This document shows, piece by piece, positions 8,592 through 18,306 of a stretch of 64,000 nt of DNA. The notes below the pieces were generated by a model that was not told the origin of the DNA, made no database searches, and saw only the letters and a list, made by a program, of their open reading frames with translations. The stretch covers positions 434,001 through 498,000 of the forward strand of contig NZ_CAIT01000010.1 in the NCBI RefSeq assembly GCF_000296815.2. Direction: 5' to 3'. Position numbers and translations under genes: made by a program. Position 1 is the stretch's first letter. The number at the start of each line of letters is the position of its first letter. This DNA comes from Fibrisoma limi BUZ 3 (GTDB taxonomy: Bacteria; Bacteroidota; Bacteroidia; Cytophagales; Spirosomataceae).

Positions 8592-9476
8592 TCAGACAGT
8601 TTTTACCAGGCCAACTTTGCGCAGCAGAAAACCGATGCTGATCCGGGAAATATCGGCTACGAAATAAAGCAGCTTAGTCTTTGAATGGGCCTTTGCAAAA
8701 TGATAACGGGCTTTCAGATAGGTTGGCGACTTAATGGATGTGAAGCCACTAAAAAACTCTTTCCAACTGATTCGGCGCTCCGTCTGAATCCCGGTTTCAT
8801 TGACGTATTCGTACACCAGACTATTGGTATTAACAACCAGCGGAAAACCGGCTTTGCGAGCTCTAACCGAAAAATCGATGTCGGACATGTAGTGGATGTA
8901 ATTGGTCGCATCATACAAACCAATTTTTTTGAACACGATCATGGGAATCAATGCACCCCGCCCGGAAAGCGAATCGGAGTTCAACCACGCGGCTTTTGCT
9001 TTGAGTTCCGGGTAACTGTAGTTATAATCCGCGGCTAAATTCTTGCCACCAGCAGTATACAGTTCAAAAGCGGTTCCGGCAAATTCCAGTTTGTCCGGAT
9101 TTTCACTATCCACGCAGACAGATCCAATCAGGCATGGCTTATGAAGTTCATACGCATCGATCAACGTTTGCAGGTAATTTGCTTCAACCTTTGTATCGTC
9201 GTTGAGGGTCAGCACGAAGTTATCTTCGCCTTTCACCTCATGCATAAGTGCATACCGAACCCCCCAGTTTGTACCTTCTGTCCACCAGAGATTACCATTT
9301 CCGTGAAGTAACACCACTGAAGGGAAATCCTGTTCGATCATTTCCGAAGTGCCATCGGTTGAGCCATCGTCTACAACGATAATGCGAAAATTCCGATAGG
9401 TCTGTCCCACAAGACATTCCAGGCACTGCCGGGTATATTTTTTACGATTAAATACGGGTATGACTATGTTGATCAT
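8592..9476 (-). CDS. Glycosyltransferase family 2
   Basis: From the ATG at 9476 the protein reads MINIVIPVFNRKKYTRQCLE, the standard N-terminus of GT2 enzymes. IIVVDDGSTDGTSEMI carries the first nucleotide-binding aspartates and VLTLNDDTKV the metal-binding NDD. The open frame extends 18 codons further upstream to a TTG, but those residues match nothing in the family. The chosen start overlaps the polymerase stop by 29 bases, consistent with translational coupling. The C-terminus has no clear membrane helix. The family adds one sugar to the growing repeat unit, and its specificity is unknown. Confidence 0.9.
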   Translation of the reverse strand: MINIVIPVFNRKKYTRQCLECLVGQTYRNFRIIVVDDGSTDGTSEMIEQDFPSVVLLHGNGNLWWTEGTNWGVRYALMHEVKGEDNFVLTLNDDTKVEANYLQTLIDAYELHKPCLIGSVCVDSENPDKLEFAGTAFELYTAGGKNLAADYNYSYPELKAKAAWLNSDSLSGRGALIPMIVFKKIGLYDATNYIHYMSDIDFSVRARKAGFPLVVNTNSLVYEYVNETGIQTERRISWKEFFSGFTSIKSPTYLKARYHFAKAHSKTKLLYFVADISRISIGFLLRKVGLVKTV

Positions 9477-10713
9477 AAGGCTGTCCGAACTGAGAATAAG
9501 TGAAATCCATCTGGGGAAGAGTCGCAACAAACGGATCGGGGGCCGGAGCTGCTACGAATGCATGATACATACCAAGGCCTACGAAGCTCCAGTAACACAG
9601 AGGAAACTGATACGAAATGCCGAATACCAGCGCCCCAGCTATATAGCTAAAAAGCACAAGCTGATCGATGGTCAGATAGCGATGGCGCTTATACAAAGCC
9701 CATAAAGTCGCGGCTATGATGGTAAGGCTTAGGATCAGGCCGAATAAGCCATAGTTATAGAGGAGGTCAACGTACTGCGAGTGAATAACGGTACCTTTTT
9801 CGGAAAAGCCGTCATTTTCCATAATCTCGCCCTCTTCATAGCCTTCATAGCGCCAGCCAAAAACGGGACGTTCCGCGATTTTCTTCCAGTAATATAATGT
9901 TTGCTCGTAACGCCAACTGCCTGTTTCGTCCTCCGTTGGGGTAAGAATACCGCCTATATTTTCAAAAAAAGCTTGCACCCGGGTTGGCGAAATAGCCGTT
10001 ATAATGGGTGCACCCAGAAAGATTAAAAGTAGGATGGTGCCGAGACTGCGCCGAATCTGTAAGCGGCTGTTCGGTATTTTACCCATTGCGGAAAATCCGA
10101 TGATAAGCAGAGCAGAGAACGAAATAGAAGCAATAACCGACCGATGCATCAGTAAAACTGTGTACGTGAATACGGCAATAGCTTTTAACAAGTCCGTCCA
10201 CTTATATTTTGTGATGTATTGAACGAAGTAGTAAGTGAAAGGGATAATCATGTACAACGCTTCAGAGGCTTCCTGTGTGCGTGTATCAGGCGTAAGACGA
10301 TACGTGAATATTTTGCCTAATGCTATCTGATTAATAAAATAAAATAAAAAGATTAGCCAGACAACCGTTTTAATGGGAAAAGGCGAGAACTTTACCGCAA
10401 TAAAATAGGCGATCAGCGCTACACCGCAAAAGAAAAATCGCTTTACGACGAAGGGCGAATATAAGATTTGGTTATACGTATATAGCGACTCAAGAATAAG
10501 ACCGACGGTTCCAATAATTAATCCGTACAAAACAAAATTGTATATTGTGGGAAAACGATATAAAGCCAGAATGAATAGAAATGGAATCCCAAAAACAGCT
10601 ACAATATTATTCATTTGATAAGCAATCACGCTCTCAACGTCTCCTCCATAACACATTGCTTCTGTTGCGAACAGAATTATAAAAAATAATACATATCCAA
10701 TTTTTTGTTTCAT
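9448..10713 (-). CDS. O-antigen ligase/polymerase-like membrane protein (Wzy type)
   Basis: The 421-residue protein is almost entirely hydrophobic, with about ten predicted membrane helices and an N-terminal IGYVLFFIILFATEAMCYGG segment. Between helices a large loop (roughly residues 255-315) contains PVFGWRYEGYEEGE and VIHSQYVDLLYNYGLFGLIL, which resembles the periplasmic loop and following helix of O-antigen ligases and Wzy polymerases. In a locus with Wzx, Wza and Wzc the simplest reading is the polymerase that joins repeat units at the outer face of the inner membrane. The ligase and polymerase roles cannot be separated by sequence alone. Confidence 0.82.
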   Translation of the reverse strand: MKQKIGYVLFFIILFATEAMCYGGDVESVIAYQMNNIVAVFGIPFLFILALYRFPTIYNFVLYGLIIGTVGLILESLYTYNQILYSPFVVKRFFFCGVALIAYFIAVKFSPFPIKTVVWLIFLFYFINQIALGKIFTYRLTPDTRTQEASEALYMIIPFTYYFVQYITKYKWTDLLKAIAVFTYTVLLMHRSVIASISFSALLIIGFSAMGKIPNSRLQIRRSLGTILLLIFLGAPIITAISPTRVQAFFENIGGILTPTEDETGSWRYEQTLYYWKKIAERPVFGWRYEGYEEGEIMENDGFSEKGTVIHSQYVDLLYNYGLFGLILSLTIIAATLWALYKRHRYLTIDQLVLFSYIAGALVFGISYQFPLCYWSFVGLGMYHAFVAAPAPDPFVATLPQMDFTYSQFGQPYDQHSHTRI

Positions 10714-10796
10714 AGTGACCAGTAATTAATCTACGAAAACATAATCTTAATAAATAGAATTGCCGCTTCTTATATTTTCTTAGACGGAGAAATATA

Positions 10797-11828
10797 TCAC
10801 CAGTAACAGCCGCCCTCTACTAAATTACTTTGTGTAGGTGTTTCTGTCTTTGCCGGCCTTATCCAATGTTCATTTTGCAAGGCTGCGTATTTAGGTTTAT
10901 TGTCCCAACGAGCCCCTTTTATACCAAACAATACTTGTAACACGCCACCCATATGGACCGCTTTTTTCCCTATCGACTTAACATGAGCGGCCAGATGCAT
11001 CCCATAAGCACCGGCCCCAATCAATGCAACATCAAACTCAGTTTGATCTATTTGTTTACACATGCTGTCTAAAGCATCAAACCAGGTAGCAAATTCTGTG
11101 TGTGAATTAGCAATCGATTGAACGGCTTTTATTGTCTTCAGGGTAAAATTTGGTAAAATATCAGGATTTTTAAACAGTAAATGCCTTTGATTATACTGGG
11201 ATTGAATACTACGTTCAAATGGATGAATAACAAGTACGGTTTTGCCTTCAAGCGCTTTGGTCCACGGATTATCAAAAAAGAATGGTTCAAAATCGTCAAT
11301 TGAAATGCGCGTAACGTTTGAAAGATAAGTTTCTAAATGCTTCTCTTCTTTTAACCAGGATACCAGGATGTCAATCTTTGATAGGTTTTGTAATGTCTCA
11401 TCAGCAAATCGTTCAAGTAGTGTTTGGTCTGTAGGAAAAAATCCAGACCAAATACTCATATTATTTATAATACTTTTCCGCCATCCGATAACATTAATCT
11501 CATCCATTAAATACCGTCGCAGCGTTTCTAGATCAAAACGCTTATACTGGGTCATATAATGAGCTGCAACGCAGTTCAACTCAGTTGCTCCAAACCGAGT
11601 AATCATGCAAGGGCTATCATTAGTCAATAAAGTAGCGATCGCATGATTGGCTTGTTGGCCAACAAAGTCATAGGCCTTGCCGGCTGGACTATCATCGACC
11701 TGAGCATGGTTTGTAACTATTTTTGTAACTCCTTCGTAACCAAATTTAACAAGTCGCAACAAGGTTGTAGACCAGTAAAGACGCTCAACTGCTCCCAAAT
11801 TGTGAGAATAAAATGATTCATTTGCCAT
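10797..11828 (-). CDS. GT-D-fold-like glycosyltransferase (tentative)
   Basis: The 343-residue protein resembles the GT-D family formerly called DUF1792. Two regions support this: MITRFGATELNCV near residue 95, which aligns with the usual R-F/Y-G-D-G-E motif, and FDVALIGAGAYGMHLAAHVK near 265 followed by GKKAVHMGGVLQVLFGIKG. In this protein the first acidic residue of the usual D-x-E metal motif is alanine, so the metal site may differ. There is no signal peptide or membrane helix. It lies 10 bases after the flippase gene in the same operon. The sugar it transfers is unknown. Confidence 0.6.
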   Translation of the reverse strand: MANESFYSHNLGAVERLYWSTTLLRLVKFGYEGVTKIVTNHAQVDDSPAGKAYDFVGQQANHAIATLLTNDSPCMITRFGATELNCVAAHYMTQYKRFDLETLRRYLMDEINVIGWRKSIINNMSIWSGFFPTDQTLLERFADETLQNLSKIDILVSWLKEEKHLETYLSNVTRISIDDFEPFFFDNPWTKALEGKTVLVIHPFERSIQSQYNQRHLLFKNPDILPNFTLKTIKAVQSIANSHTEFATWFDALDSMCKQIDQTEFDVALIGAGAYGMHLAAHVKSIGKKAVHMGGVLQVLFGIKGARWDNKPKYAALQNEHWIRPAKTETPTQSNLVEGGCYW

Positions 11829-11838
11829 TGTCGTCAGC

Positions 11839-13368
11839 TTATCGGTTTATTGAGTGGCTTGGTATCGCTTTTTGTTTGATTTTTTGCACAAGGATACCGA
11901 CTTGAATACGTATCTCCGGAACAGTGAAGTAAAAACAGGCTGTAGCCATCAGAACAAATAAGAAGGCTACCAAAAACACGTGTAGAAGTGATCTATAAGT
12001 CAGGCTGTGTAAATAAAACGCCAGACAAGTCATAATCAAAAGAGGAATTAGGTTAGGTTTGACCACTTGCCATACTTCTGACTGCTTAAGATTGATTACG
12101 TTGGCAAGATCAAGTTGATAATACCAAAGCTCAGTGGTTATATAACTAATGATTAGAGCTGCTATCAGACCAACTACACCGAAATACATTGTAAGAGGAA
12201 AGATTAGCGCCAAGTATAGAATTGATCGATAGATCCCAACTTTACTATTTCCTTTAATATTTCCAGCCGAAAATGAAAAATTAGAATTGCTATACGTATA
12301 GGAAGAGATAACTATTGATAGTACAATAAGTATATTCTCTACATCTCCAATATAATTCTCGGGGCCTACCCAAAATTGTAAGAGCGCTTCGTTGAAGATT
12401 ATAAAACCAAATGAAATGATTAAGGATATGAATAAGAAGCCTTTCAGGAATTGGATGTAAATTCTTTTTACAGCGTCAATGTCGCCTTTGCCAAAGCTAT
12501 GAGACATAGAAGGTAATAAGGCGTAGGTTGTTCGATTAACGAAACCACTAAAAATATTTTGAGGGCGCCTGCTTAATTCTAATTGTGTAATAATGGTTGG
12601 CTCAAGAAATCTAGAAACGACAATCAGGTCTATGTTATTGGCGATAGTGACGCCCATTTTATTAGCAAACGTGTACGAAAAAATTTTATAGAAGCTTTTG
12701 AAGTATTGTTTGTCGTATAATAATTTGATAGCATCTTTCCGCAATGCATATAGGAGAATAATACCATTACCAATAAAATACAAAATACCGGTTACAGCGC
12801 GGCTATAGCCAATGCTTAACAGGCCCCATCCCTGAAGGAGACCATAAATTGTAATAAAAATGCCGACAAGTTGTGATATCAGATACACCAGTCCAGTGTA
12901 AGCGGTATGCTGTAAACCCTGGTTAACGCCAACCAGAGAGTATGTACATAACGAAAGACATGATCCAACCGAAGCCCAGAGGAACGCTTCCTGAAGCACG
13001 GATGTATATTGCCACCTTCCTAAATCTAAAATGGCTGGTATATAATGTTGAATGAGAAAGCTAACGGCGAAGGAAGCAACTAATATAAGCGAACATAGTA
13101 TCAGGCCTGACGTAATCAGTTTAGATAGCTCTGTTTTATTGGCCTGTCCGGCTGAATAAGCAACTTTTTGCTCTAATGTAATACCTACGCCTGGCTCAAT
13201 AATTGTTATCCATATTAATATATTCCCACTAGCTAACCAGTAGGCATACGTTGTACCTTCTATGTAGTGTAGATACAATGGAGCCATTAATATCCCACTG
13301 ACTATACTTAGCACAACGGATGAATATTGATAAAATAGATTCCAGTATGTTGACTTAGTTAAGGCCAT
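11839..13368 (-). CDS. Oligosaccharide flippase (Wzx, MOP superfamily)
   Basis: The 509-residue protein has about twelve to fourteen hydrophobic segments and the N-terminal pattern of polysaccharide flippases, for example SGILMAPLYLHYIEGTTYAY and ANKMGVTIANNIDLIVVSRF. Family members move undecaprenyl-linked repeat units across the inner membrane. It sits between the initiating sugar transferase and the GT-D-like gene, with short spacers of 60 and 10 bases. Codon use is noticeably more AT-rich than in genes after 18 kb, as is common for flippases in exchangeable polysaccharide loci. Confidence 0.9.
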   Translation of the reverse strand: MALTKSTYWNLFYQYSSVVLSIVSGILMAPLYLHYIEGTTYAYWLASGNILIWITIIEPGVGITLEQKVAYSAGQANKTELSKLITSGLILCSLILVASFAVSFLIQHYIPAILDLGRWQYTSVLQEAFLWASVGSCLSLCTYSLVGVNQGLQHTAYTGLVYLISQLVGIFITIYGLLQGWGLLSIGYSRAVTGILYFIGNGIILLYALRKDAIKLLYDKQYFKSFYKIFSYTFANKMGVTIANNIDLIVVSRFLEPTIITQLELSRRPQNIFSGFVNRTTYALLPSMSHSFGKGDIDAVKRIYIQFLKGFLFISLIISFGFIIFNEALLQFWVGPENYIGDVENILIVLSIVISSYTYSNSNFSFSAGNIKGNSKVGIYRSILYLALIFPLTMYFGVVGLIAALIISYITTELWYYQLDLANVINLKQSEVWQVVKPNLIPLLIMTCLAFYLHSLTYRSLLHVFLVAFLFVLMATACFYFTVPEIRIQVGILVQKIKQKAIPSHSINR

Positions 13369-13428
13369 AAATTAGAATAATATAAGCTAGGACCTATTAT
13401 TTAAATTTGAGTATACTATTCTAATTCA

Positions 13429-14097
13429 CTACCAGGCGTTTGTCTTTCCTGTAAACATTGGCTTAATCGTCCACCAGCAAATCTTAATATCTAGCAGCAA
13501 TGAGCGTCTTTTTATGTAGTGCAAATCATACCGGAGCCGGTGGTGCATCTTAAGTGTATTATCCGTTACACCACGTGCCCCACGTACCTGTGCTAAACCC
13601 GTAATGCCCGGAATTACCTCGTAGCGTCGGGGATAGTCCGGCAGTATTGTCCAGAATTCAGCATCGTGTTGTATGGCGTGTGGACGTGGGCCAACAAGAC
13701 TCATCTGCCCCAGCAGTACGTTGAAAAACTGAGGCACTTCGTCCAGATTGGTCCGACGTAGCCAACGACCAATGACGGTTACCCGGCTGTCGTTGAAAGT
13801 TGCCTGTTTAAACGTAGCATTTTTGGCAGAGTCGTACATCGTCCGCAGCTTATAGCATTTGAAAGGGCGACCTCTCCGGCCCGTTCGCCATTGAACATAG
13901 ATGATAGGACCCGGTGAAGTCAATTTAATGACAGCACCCAGTACCGGAATGAACCAGCTAAGTACGAAGATGGTCACAAATAGAGAGACGAGCAGGTCGA
14001 AAAGGCGTTTTAAGGTGTTGCTATAAAACTGCTTTGTATTTAGTGACCTTCGCTTTGTCTCTATTTGAACAGCATCTACGTTTAATGAAGTGATCAT
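13429..14097 (-). CDS. Initiating sugar transferase (undecaprenyl-phosphate phosphoglycosyl transferase)
   Basis: The 222-residue protein is the short monotopic form of the family that transfers a sugar phosphate to undecaprenyl phosphate, the first step of repeat-unit synthesis. It has one hydrophobic segment (about 33-55, beginning KRLFDLLVSLFVTIFVLSW) that likely forms the re-entrant membrane helix. The family motifs follow: KLTSPGPIIYVQWRTGRRGR, CYKLRTM, RRTNLDEVPQFFNVLLGQM, SLVGPRPH and PGITGLAQVRG. The large N-terminal membrane domain of WcaJ is absent. It is 30 bases downstream of the tyrosine kinase gene. Confidence 0.94.
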   Translation of the reverse strand: MITSLNVDAVQIETKRRSLNTKQFYSNTLKRLFDLLVSLFVTIFVLSWFIPVLGAVIKLTSPGPIIYVQWRTGRRGRPFKCYKLRTMYDSAKNATFKQATFNDSRVTVIGRWLRRTNLDEVPQFFNVLLGQMSLVGPRPHAIQHDAEFWTILPDYPRRYEVIPGITGLAQVRGARGVTDNTLKMHHRLRYDLHYIKRRSLLLDIKICWWTIKPMFTGKTNAW

Positions 14098-14127
14098 CGT
14101 TGAAATGGTAAAGCAAGTTTTTAGGAA

Positions 14128-16446
14128 TCAGGAAAACGACAGCCATTTTTTCTTACCTAATAAGTTACTGGTATAGCTATACATTTTAGCGTAATAGTAG
14201 GATTCGTCTTTATCTATGGCATTCAGAATTATATTCAGCTTCTTGAATCGCTGTTCCCGGAAAAGCGACTCGATATGTCTTAAATAATTTTTAGGCGTAA
14301 CGTCATGCCGGACTACAAAGAATGACATATCTGCCAGTGGAGCGACCAGGCGGGCATCTGAAACTAAACCAATAGGAGCCGTATCGATAATGATGTTATC
14401 GAAGTGTTCGCGAAGTTGGGCAATTAGTTGTTTGAGAGGTTGTCCGCTGAGTAGTTCGGATGGATTAGTGGGCGGTGGTCCACTCGGGATAATGAATAGA
14501 TTATCGTATCCGGGAACTGGTTTCAGGATGTCATAGACCGTACATTTTCCGGTCAAATAACTGCTTATTCCTGTTGTATTACTCCAGTTAAATTCCTTGT
14601 GCAACCGAGGCCGGCGAAGGTCCATATCCAGTATTACGGTTGGTTTGCCGACCAGAGCCAAGCTAGCGCCAAGGTTTAAGGAAATAAATGATTTTCCTTC
14701 ACCACTGATGCTCGAGGTAAGTAATAAAACCTGACTTTTATCGGATTGAATGTCGGGCAGACTAGCTCGTAATGTCCGGAATTGTTCAGCAATCAGCGAT
14801 TGATTTGTCATCGTGACGACTAAGTAATCCGGTTCCTGCTTACGGGTTAATTCACCAATGATTGGAGCCTGCGTAATCTTTTCAACATCGACCCGACGCG
14901 TTACACGGGTATTGATCAGCTCACGGCTACCGATTATACCAATCGGAATAATAAAACCGAGGAATCCAAACAAGCCATAGATCATCAAAGGAACTGGCTT
15001 GATGGGGGCGTCAGTACTTTGAGCGACGTCGATAGTCCGACTATCAGAAATGGCCGATGCATGCGAAACGGCAGTTTCTTCCCGCTTCTGAAGCAGGTAT
15101 GTATACAGGTTATTCTTTATAGCCTGTTGTCGTGAGATGGTTAATAATGTTCGTTCTTTCTGCGGAATGGTGCGGATTGAACTTTCGAGCTGTGCGTTTT
15201 TTGCGCGATACTGTTGTTGAGAACTCATCAGCATTGTCTTCATTGTTCTGATGTTGTCCTCCATATTACCTTTCAGCGAATTGATCTGTGTGTCAATTGT
15301 CTGAATCAGTGGGTTTTGTTCAGATGTTGTACGAACTAATTGGCTACGCTGTAAATCCAGTTGGGTTAGCTTTTCAATCAAACTGAATAAAACAGGATCA
15401 TTCAGGCCTACCAATGCAGGTGTAGCGCTCCTGTCCAGCGAGCGATTGTTGATATACCGTTGTAAATCACTCAGCGTAGTTAGCTGAATATTTACCTGAT
15501 TCAAAAGACCATCGTTCTGTTGAATTGCCTGCAAAAATGAAGCAGACTGAGTGCTCAAATCCGTTATTCCTTGCGTGGCTTTGTAGCGTTCTACTTCTTT
15601 TTCAACAGCCGTTAACTCGCCCGAAAGAATAGCCAGCCGATCTTCAATAAAGCGCAGCGTATTGGCCGCCACTTTATTCTTATCAATAATAGCTGCCTGG
15701 TTATATTCTTCGATCAACTGGTTAAGTACAGCTTCTCCTTTTTCCGGAACCGCATCTTCAAGGGTTAACACGACAACCGTTGAAGCTTTACTGGTCGGCT
15801 CTGCCTGAAGTGTTTTGAGGTAGCCATTGACCGCAGCCGGACGCTTCATTGCCTGTACCAGCACCTGGTTAGTCGTATCGCCAACAGCCCTGCGCGTTTT
15901 GATCAGAAAACGACCCTGTGGTGTTTTGATACGTTGATTAAGCGGATAAACCTGCTCATTTATTTCTACCGAACTGCTGTCGATGAACGTGAGCAGCATT
16001 GGCGCTTCGTATAACTCGGGTTTGCCAAACTCAATAAATACTTCTACCGGAGAGGCTTTGTATATTTCCCGTTTGCCGAAAGCCGTTTTCTCAAAATACC
16101 GTACGTCGAGATGCAATTTGTCTACAACGCGGTTCATGAGCGTGTAGGAACGGAGAATTTCAGTTTCATTTTCAACCACTTTTTTAGGAACATAAGCATC
16201 CAGTTCTTTTAGTGGCTGATCGCGTTCATTCCCTTTCTTTTCGTCCTGAATCAGCAGGCTTGCCTGTGTTTTGTATATGGGTTGTTTATAAGCCAGATAG
16301 GTGTAGGCAGCAACCAGAAAAACGCAAACAGAAAACAATATCCAGGGCCAGTTCCTGGTAAATTTTGGTAGCAAATCACTCACACGAAGCTCTTCCGGCT
16401 CCATCATTTTATACGGGACGTATGAGTGGTTGAATTGATTGTTCAT
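14128..16446 (-). CDS. Wzc-like polysaccharide copolymerase and tyrosine autokinase
   Basis: The 772-residue protein combines a chain-length regulator and a cytoplasmic BY-kinase. Membrane helices lie near 35-53 and 486-506 and enclose a large periplasmic region with coiled-coil segments around 260-440. The kinase domain has the Walker A motif SISGEGKSF (579-587) and the A' motif VILDMDLRRPR (604-614). Near the end is a tyrosine cluster (Tyr750, 751, 752, 756, 758) where autophosphorylation would occur. The cycle of phosphorylation is known to control assembly with the exporter. The exporter gene lies 21 bases upstream, as in typical Wzx/Wzy-dependent systems. Confidence 0.95.
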   Translation of the reverse strand: MNNQFNHSYVPYKMMEPEELRVSDLLPKFTRNWPWILFSVCVFLVAAYTYLAYKQPIYKTQASLLIQDEKKGNERDQPLKELDAYVPKKVVENETEILRSYTLMNRVVDKLHLDVRYFEKTAFGKREIYKASPVEVFIEFGKPELYEAPMLLTFIDSSSVEINEQVYPLNQRIKTPQGRFLIKTRRAVGDTTNQVLVQAMKRPAAVNGYLKTLQAEPTSKASTVVVLTLEDAVPEKGEAVLNQLIEEYNQAAIIDKNKVAANTLRFIEDRLAILSGELTAVEKEVERYKATQGITDLSTQSASFLQAIQQNDGLLNQVNIQLTTLSDLQRYINNRSLDRSATPALVGLNDPVLFSLIEKLTQLDLQRSQLVRTTSEQNPLIQTIDTQINSLKGNMEDNIRTMKTMLMSSQQQYRAKNAQLESSIRTIPQKERTLLTISRQQAIKNNLYTYLLQKREETAVSHASAISDSRTIDVAQSTDAPIKPVPLMIYGLFGFLGFIIPIGIIGSRELINTRVTRRVDVEKITQAPIIGELTRKQEPDYLVVTMTNQSLIAEQFRTLRASLPDIQSDKSQVLLLTSSISGEGKSFISLNLGASLALVGKPTVILDMDLRRPRLHKEFNWSNTTGISSYLTGKCTVYDILKPVPGYDNLFIIPSGPPPTNPSELLSGQPLKQLIAQLREHFDNIIIDTAPIGLVSDARLVAPLADMSFFVVRHDVTPKNYLRHIESLFREQRFKKLNIILNAIDKDESYYYAKMYSYTSNLLGKKKWLSFS

Positions 16447-16467
16447 GATACGTTTGGATACTTACTA

Positions 16468-17262
16468 TTATCGACGAGTGGCAATAATGGCTATTACGGA
16501 TAGTATTCCAACTACAGTTGGCATTACCTGAAAGGCGCGATCAGCGCTGGCAATTCGTGATTTTCCTGGTTCCACATACACGATATCATTAGGGTGCAGG
16601 GAGTAATAAGGTGACCGGAAGGCATCGCGCTTGGTCAGGTCAAGGCGGGTGAAAACGCGCTTTCCTTTTTCTTCGCGTATGATTAGTACGTTATCCCGAC
16701 GGCCGTAAATGGTGAGGTCACCGGCGAGACCAAGCGCTTCCGGTAGTGTGATTTGCTCATTGGGAATTGTAAACAAGGCAGGCCGGGCAACTTCGCCTAA
16801 TACGGATACCCGAAAGCTTTGATTTCTGACGTTTACTGTAGGCTCTCGTAAATAATCTTTCAACTTAGCCTGGATTAATTCACTCAACTGAGTGTTCGTC
16901 AAACCAACTGCTTTTAAAGTGCCCATTAATGGCAATTTGATGTTGCCATCCTGCCCTACTAAGTAACCCGTAATGGTTGGCAGGGGATTATAAGAGCTAC
17001 CATTTAAGTTTTGATCAACTACAGTTTTGGCATACGGATTGAAGAACGCAGATGCTTCGGTATTTAGTGAGCTGATCTGAATAGATAGAATATCTCCTTT
17101 TTTGATAGTCGGTATATACGATTCTACGAAATTGATTGTATCCTCTTTAAAGTTTGTCCCTCGCTGAAAATAAGTTAGTTGCTTAGACGAAGTGCAGCTT
17201 TGTAATACCGATAATACAATAAGAGTAAGTGGATAAATACACTTTAATAATAGTTCTTTCAT
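16468..17262 (-). CDS. Polysaccharide export lipoprotein (Wza type)
   Basis: From the ATG at 17262 the protein begins with a lipoprotein signal ending VLQSC, so it is probably anchored in the outer membrane. The poly-export domain follows (IKKGDILSIQISSLNTEA), then SLBB-type regions (TITGYLVGQDGNIKLPLMG, and FRVSVLGEVARPALFTIP). It ends with a hydrophobic helix and two arginines. A start at 17286 would add eight residues (MYYKKTEV) and is less like a signal peptide. It is the first gene of the operon and would form the outer-membrane channel working with the Wzc-like kinase. The promoter should lie in the AT-rich spacer upstream, but I found no convincing match there. Confidence 0.92.
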   Translation of the reverse strand: MKELLLKCIYPLTLIVLSVLQSCTSSKQLTYFQRGTNFKEDTINFVESYIPTIKKGDILSIQISSLNTEASAFFNPYAKTVVDQNLNGSSYNPLPTITGYLVGQDGNIKLPLMGTLKAVGLTNTQLSELIQAKLKDYLREPTVNVRNQSFRVSVLGEVARPALFTIPNEQITLPEALGLAGDLTIYGRRDNVLIIREEKGKRVFTRLDLTKRDAFRSPYYSLHPNDIVYVEPGKSRIASADRAFQVMPTVVGILSVIAIIATRR

Positions 17263-18306
17263 TACTTCTGTTTTTTTGTAATACATTTTGATTGATGCTG
17301 ATGATAAACTGGCCCGCTTCTTGCTGATTATTCAGTGTTAACATTTGACGGCAGTTACATCATAAAATGTATAGCAGAATTTGTATCTATGTAAAGTGTC
17401 CGACTGTATTATGATTTTTAATGCATTTTTTATTTGATTAAAGGATGTATGCTATAAAAAAAAACTCTTTGATTTAACTTTATAAAGTTGATAATACAGT
17501 ATCAATAGAATTTAATTAAGGCAATTTTATTTTGAATATTATCTATGATCTGTAGACGAATACTCTTTGATATGTTATTGCTTAATATGAATTAAATTTT
17601 TTTAATTCTAAGTAGGATTTAAAATAGTTATATTTTTTGTAAAAAAAATTTTATTTGTCGTTTGTTTATATATTTCTCTATATGAATCTTACTTTTTTTA
17701 TAATATCTACATCTCGATAATAGATTTATAGAGAAGTTACAGTTTATAAAAATTAGATTATCTGTAATGCCTTAAAGGCCTTTGTATTTTTTTAGAATGA
17801 GTTACGGCCAGGTTATTGCCGATTAATAAATCTTCAGAGCCATTTACCGGCTGAAATAATAGTTGTTCCGATGTTTTTCATTTCAGGAAGGGTTTGTCAA
17901 CTAGTGGATGTATCCTTAGTCAGTTGTGCAATTTACAGAGTTCTTGTCCTTCAGCTTTCGTTGATTAGGTTTATCGTTGAAGTAATGGTGAGTAGGTGAC
18001 AGTGGGCTCCAAGATTACTTGATTGTCAGGGCATTGACTGAAGTTTATAGAGTAAAAATGATCCATGTCGGTACGTGATAAATACCTTTCCCTAAATGAG
18101 ATTAGCCACAGACATAATTTGCTAAATGTTATATTTTGCAATGAAGATTTTGTAAAAATAGGTTAAACCCCAATTTTTTAACAGTAAAAGTTGGTATAGG
18201 CTATATATTTTTTTGATACCAATGTGTAGATTCACAGCGCATTACTTGATAGAGTAGGCTATTTTGCTTTACTTTTATTTTATCAAGAATTAATCCTAAA
18301 ACTGCT
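17263..18306. other. Long AT-rich intergenic region between divergent transcription units
   Basis: These roughly 1040 bases contain no open frame that I can support and no tRNA. The base composition is far more AT-rich than anything to the right. It separates the polysaccharide operon (minus) from the aminotransferase gene (plus) and must hold both promoters. A small palindrome AAAGGCCTTT (17774-17783) is followed by a T-rich stretch, but the stem is too short to call. No exact TAnnTTTG element stood out on the minus strand close to the exporter gene. Confidence 0.6.

Noticed and set aside
17769-17800. Terminator at AAAGGCCTTT followed by a T-rich stretch in the long spacer
   Set aside because: The stem is only three to five pairs and there is no gene end close by on either strand.
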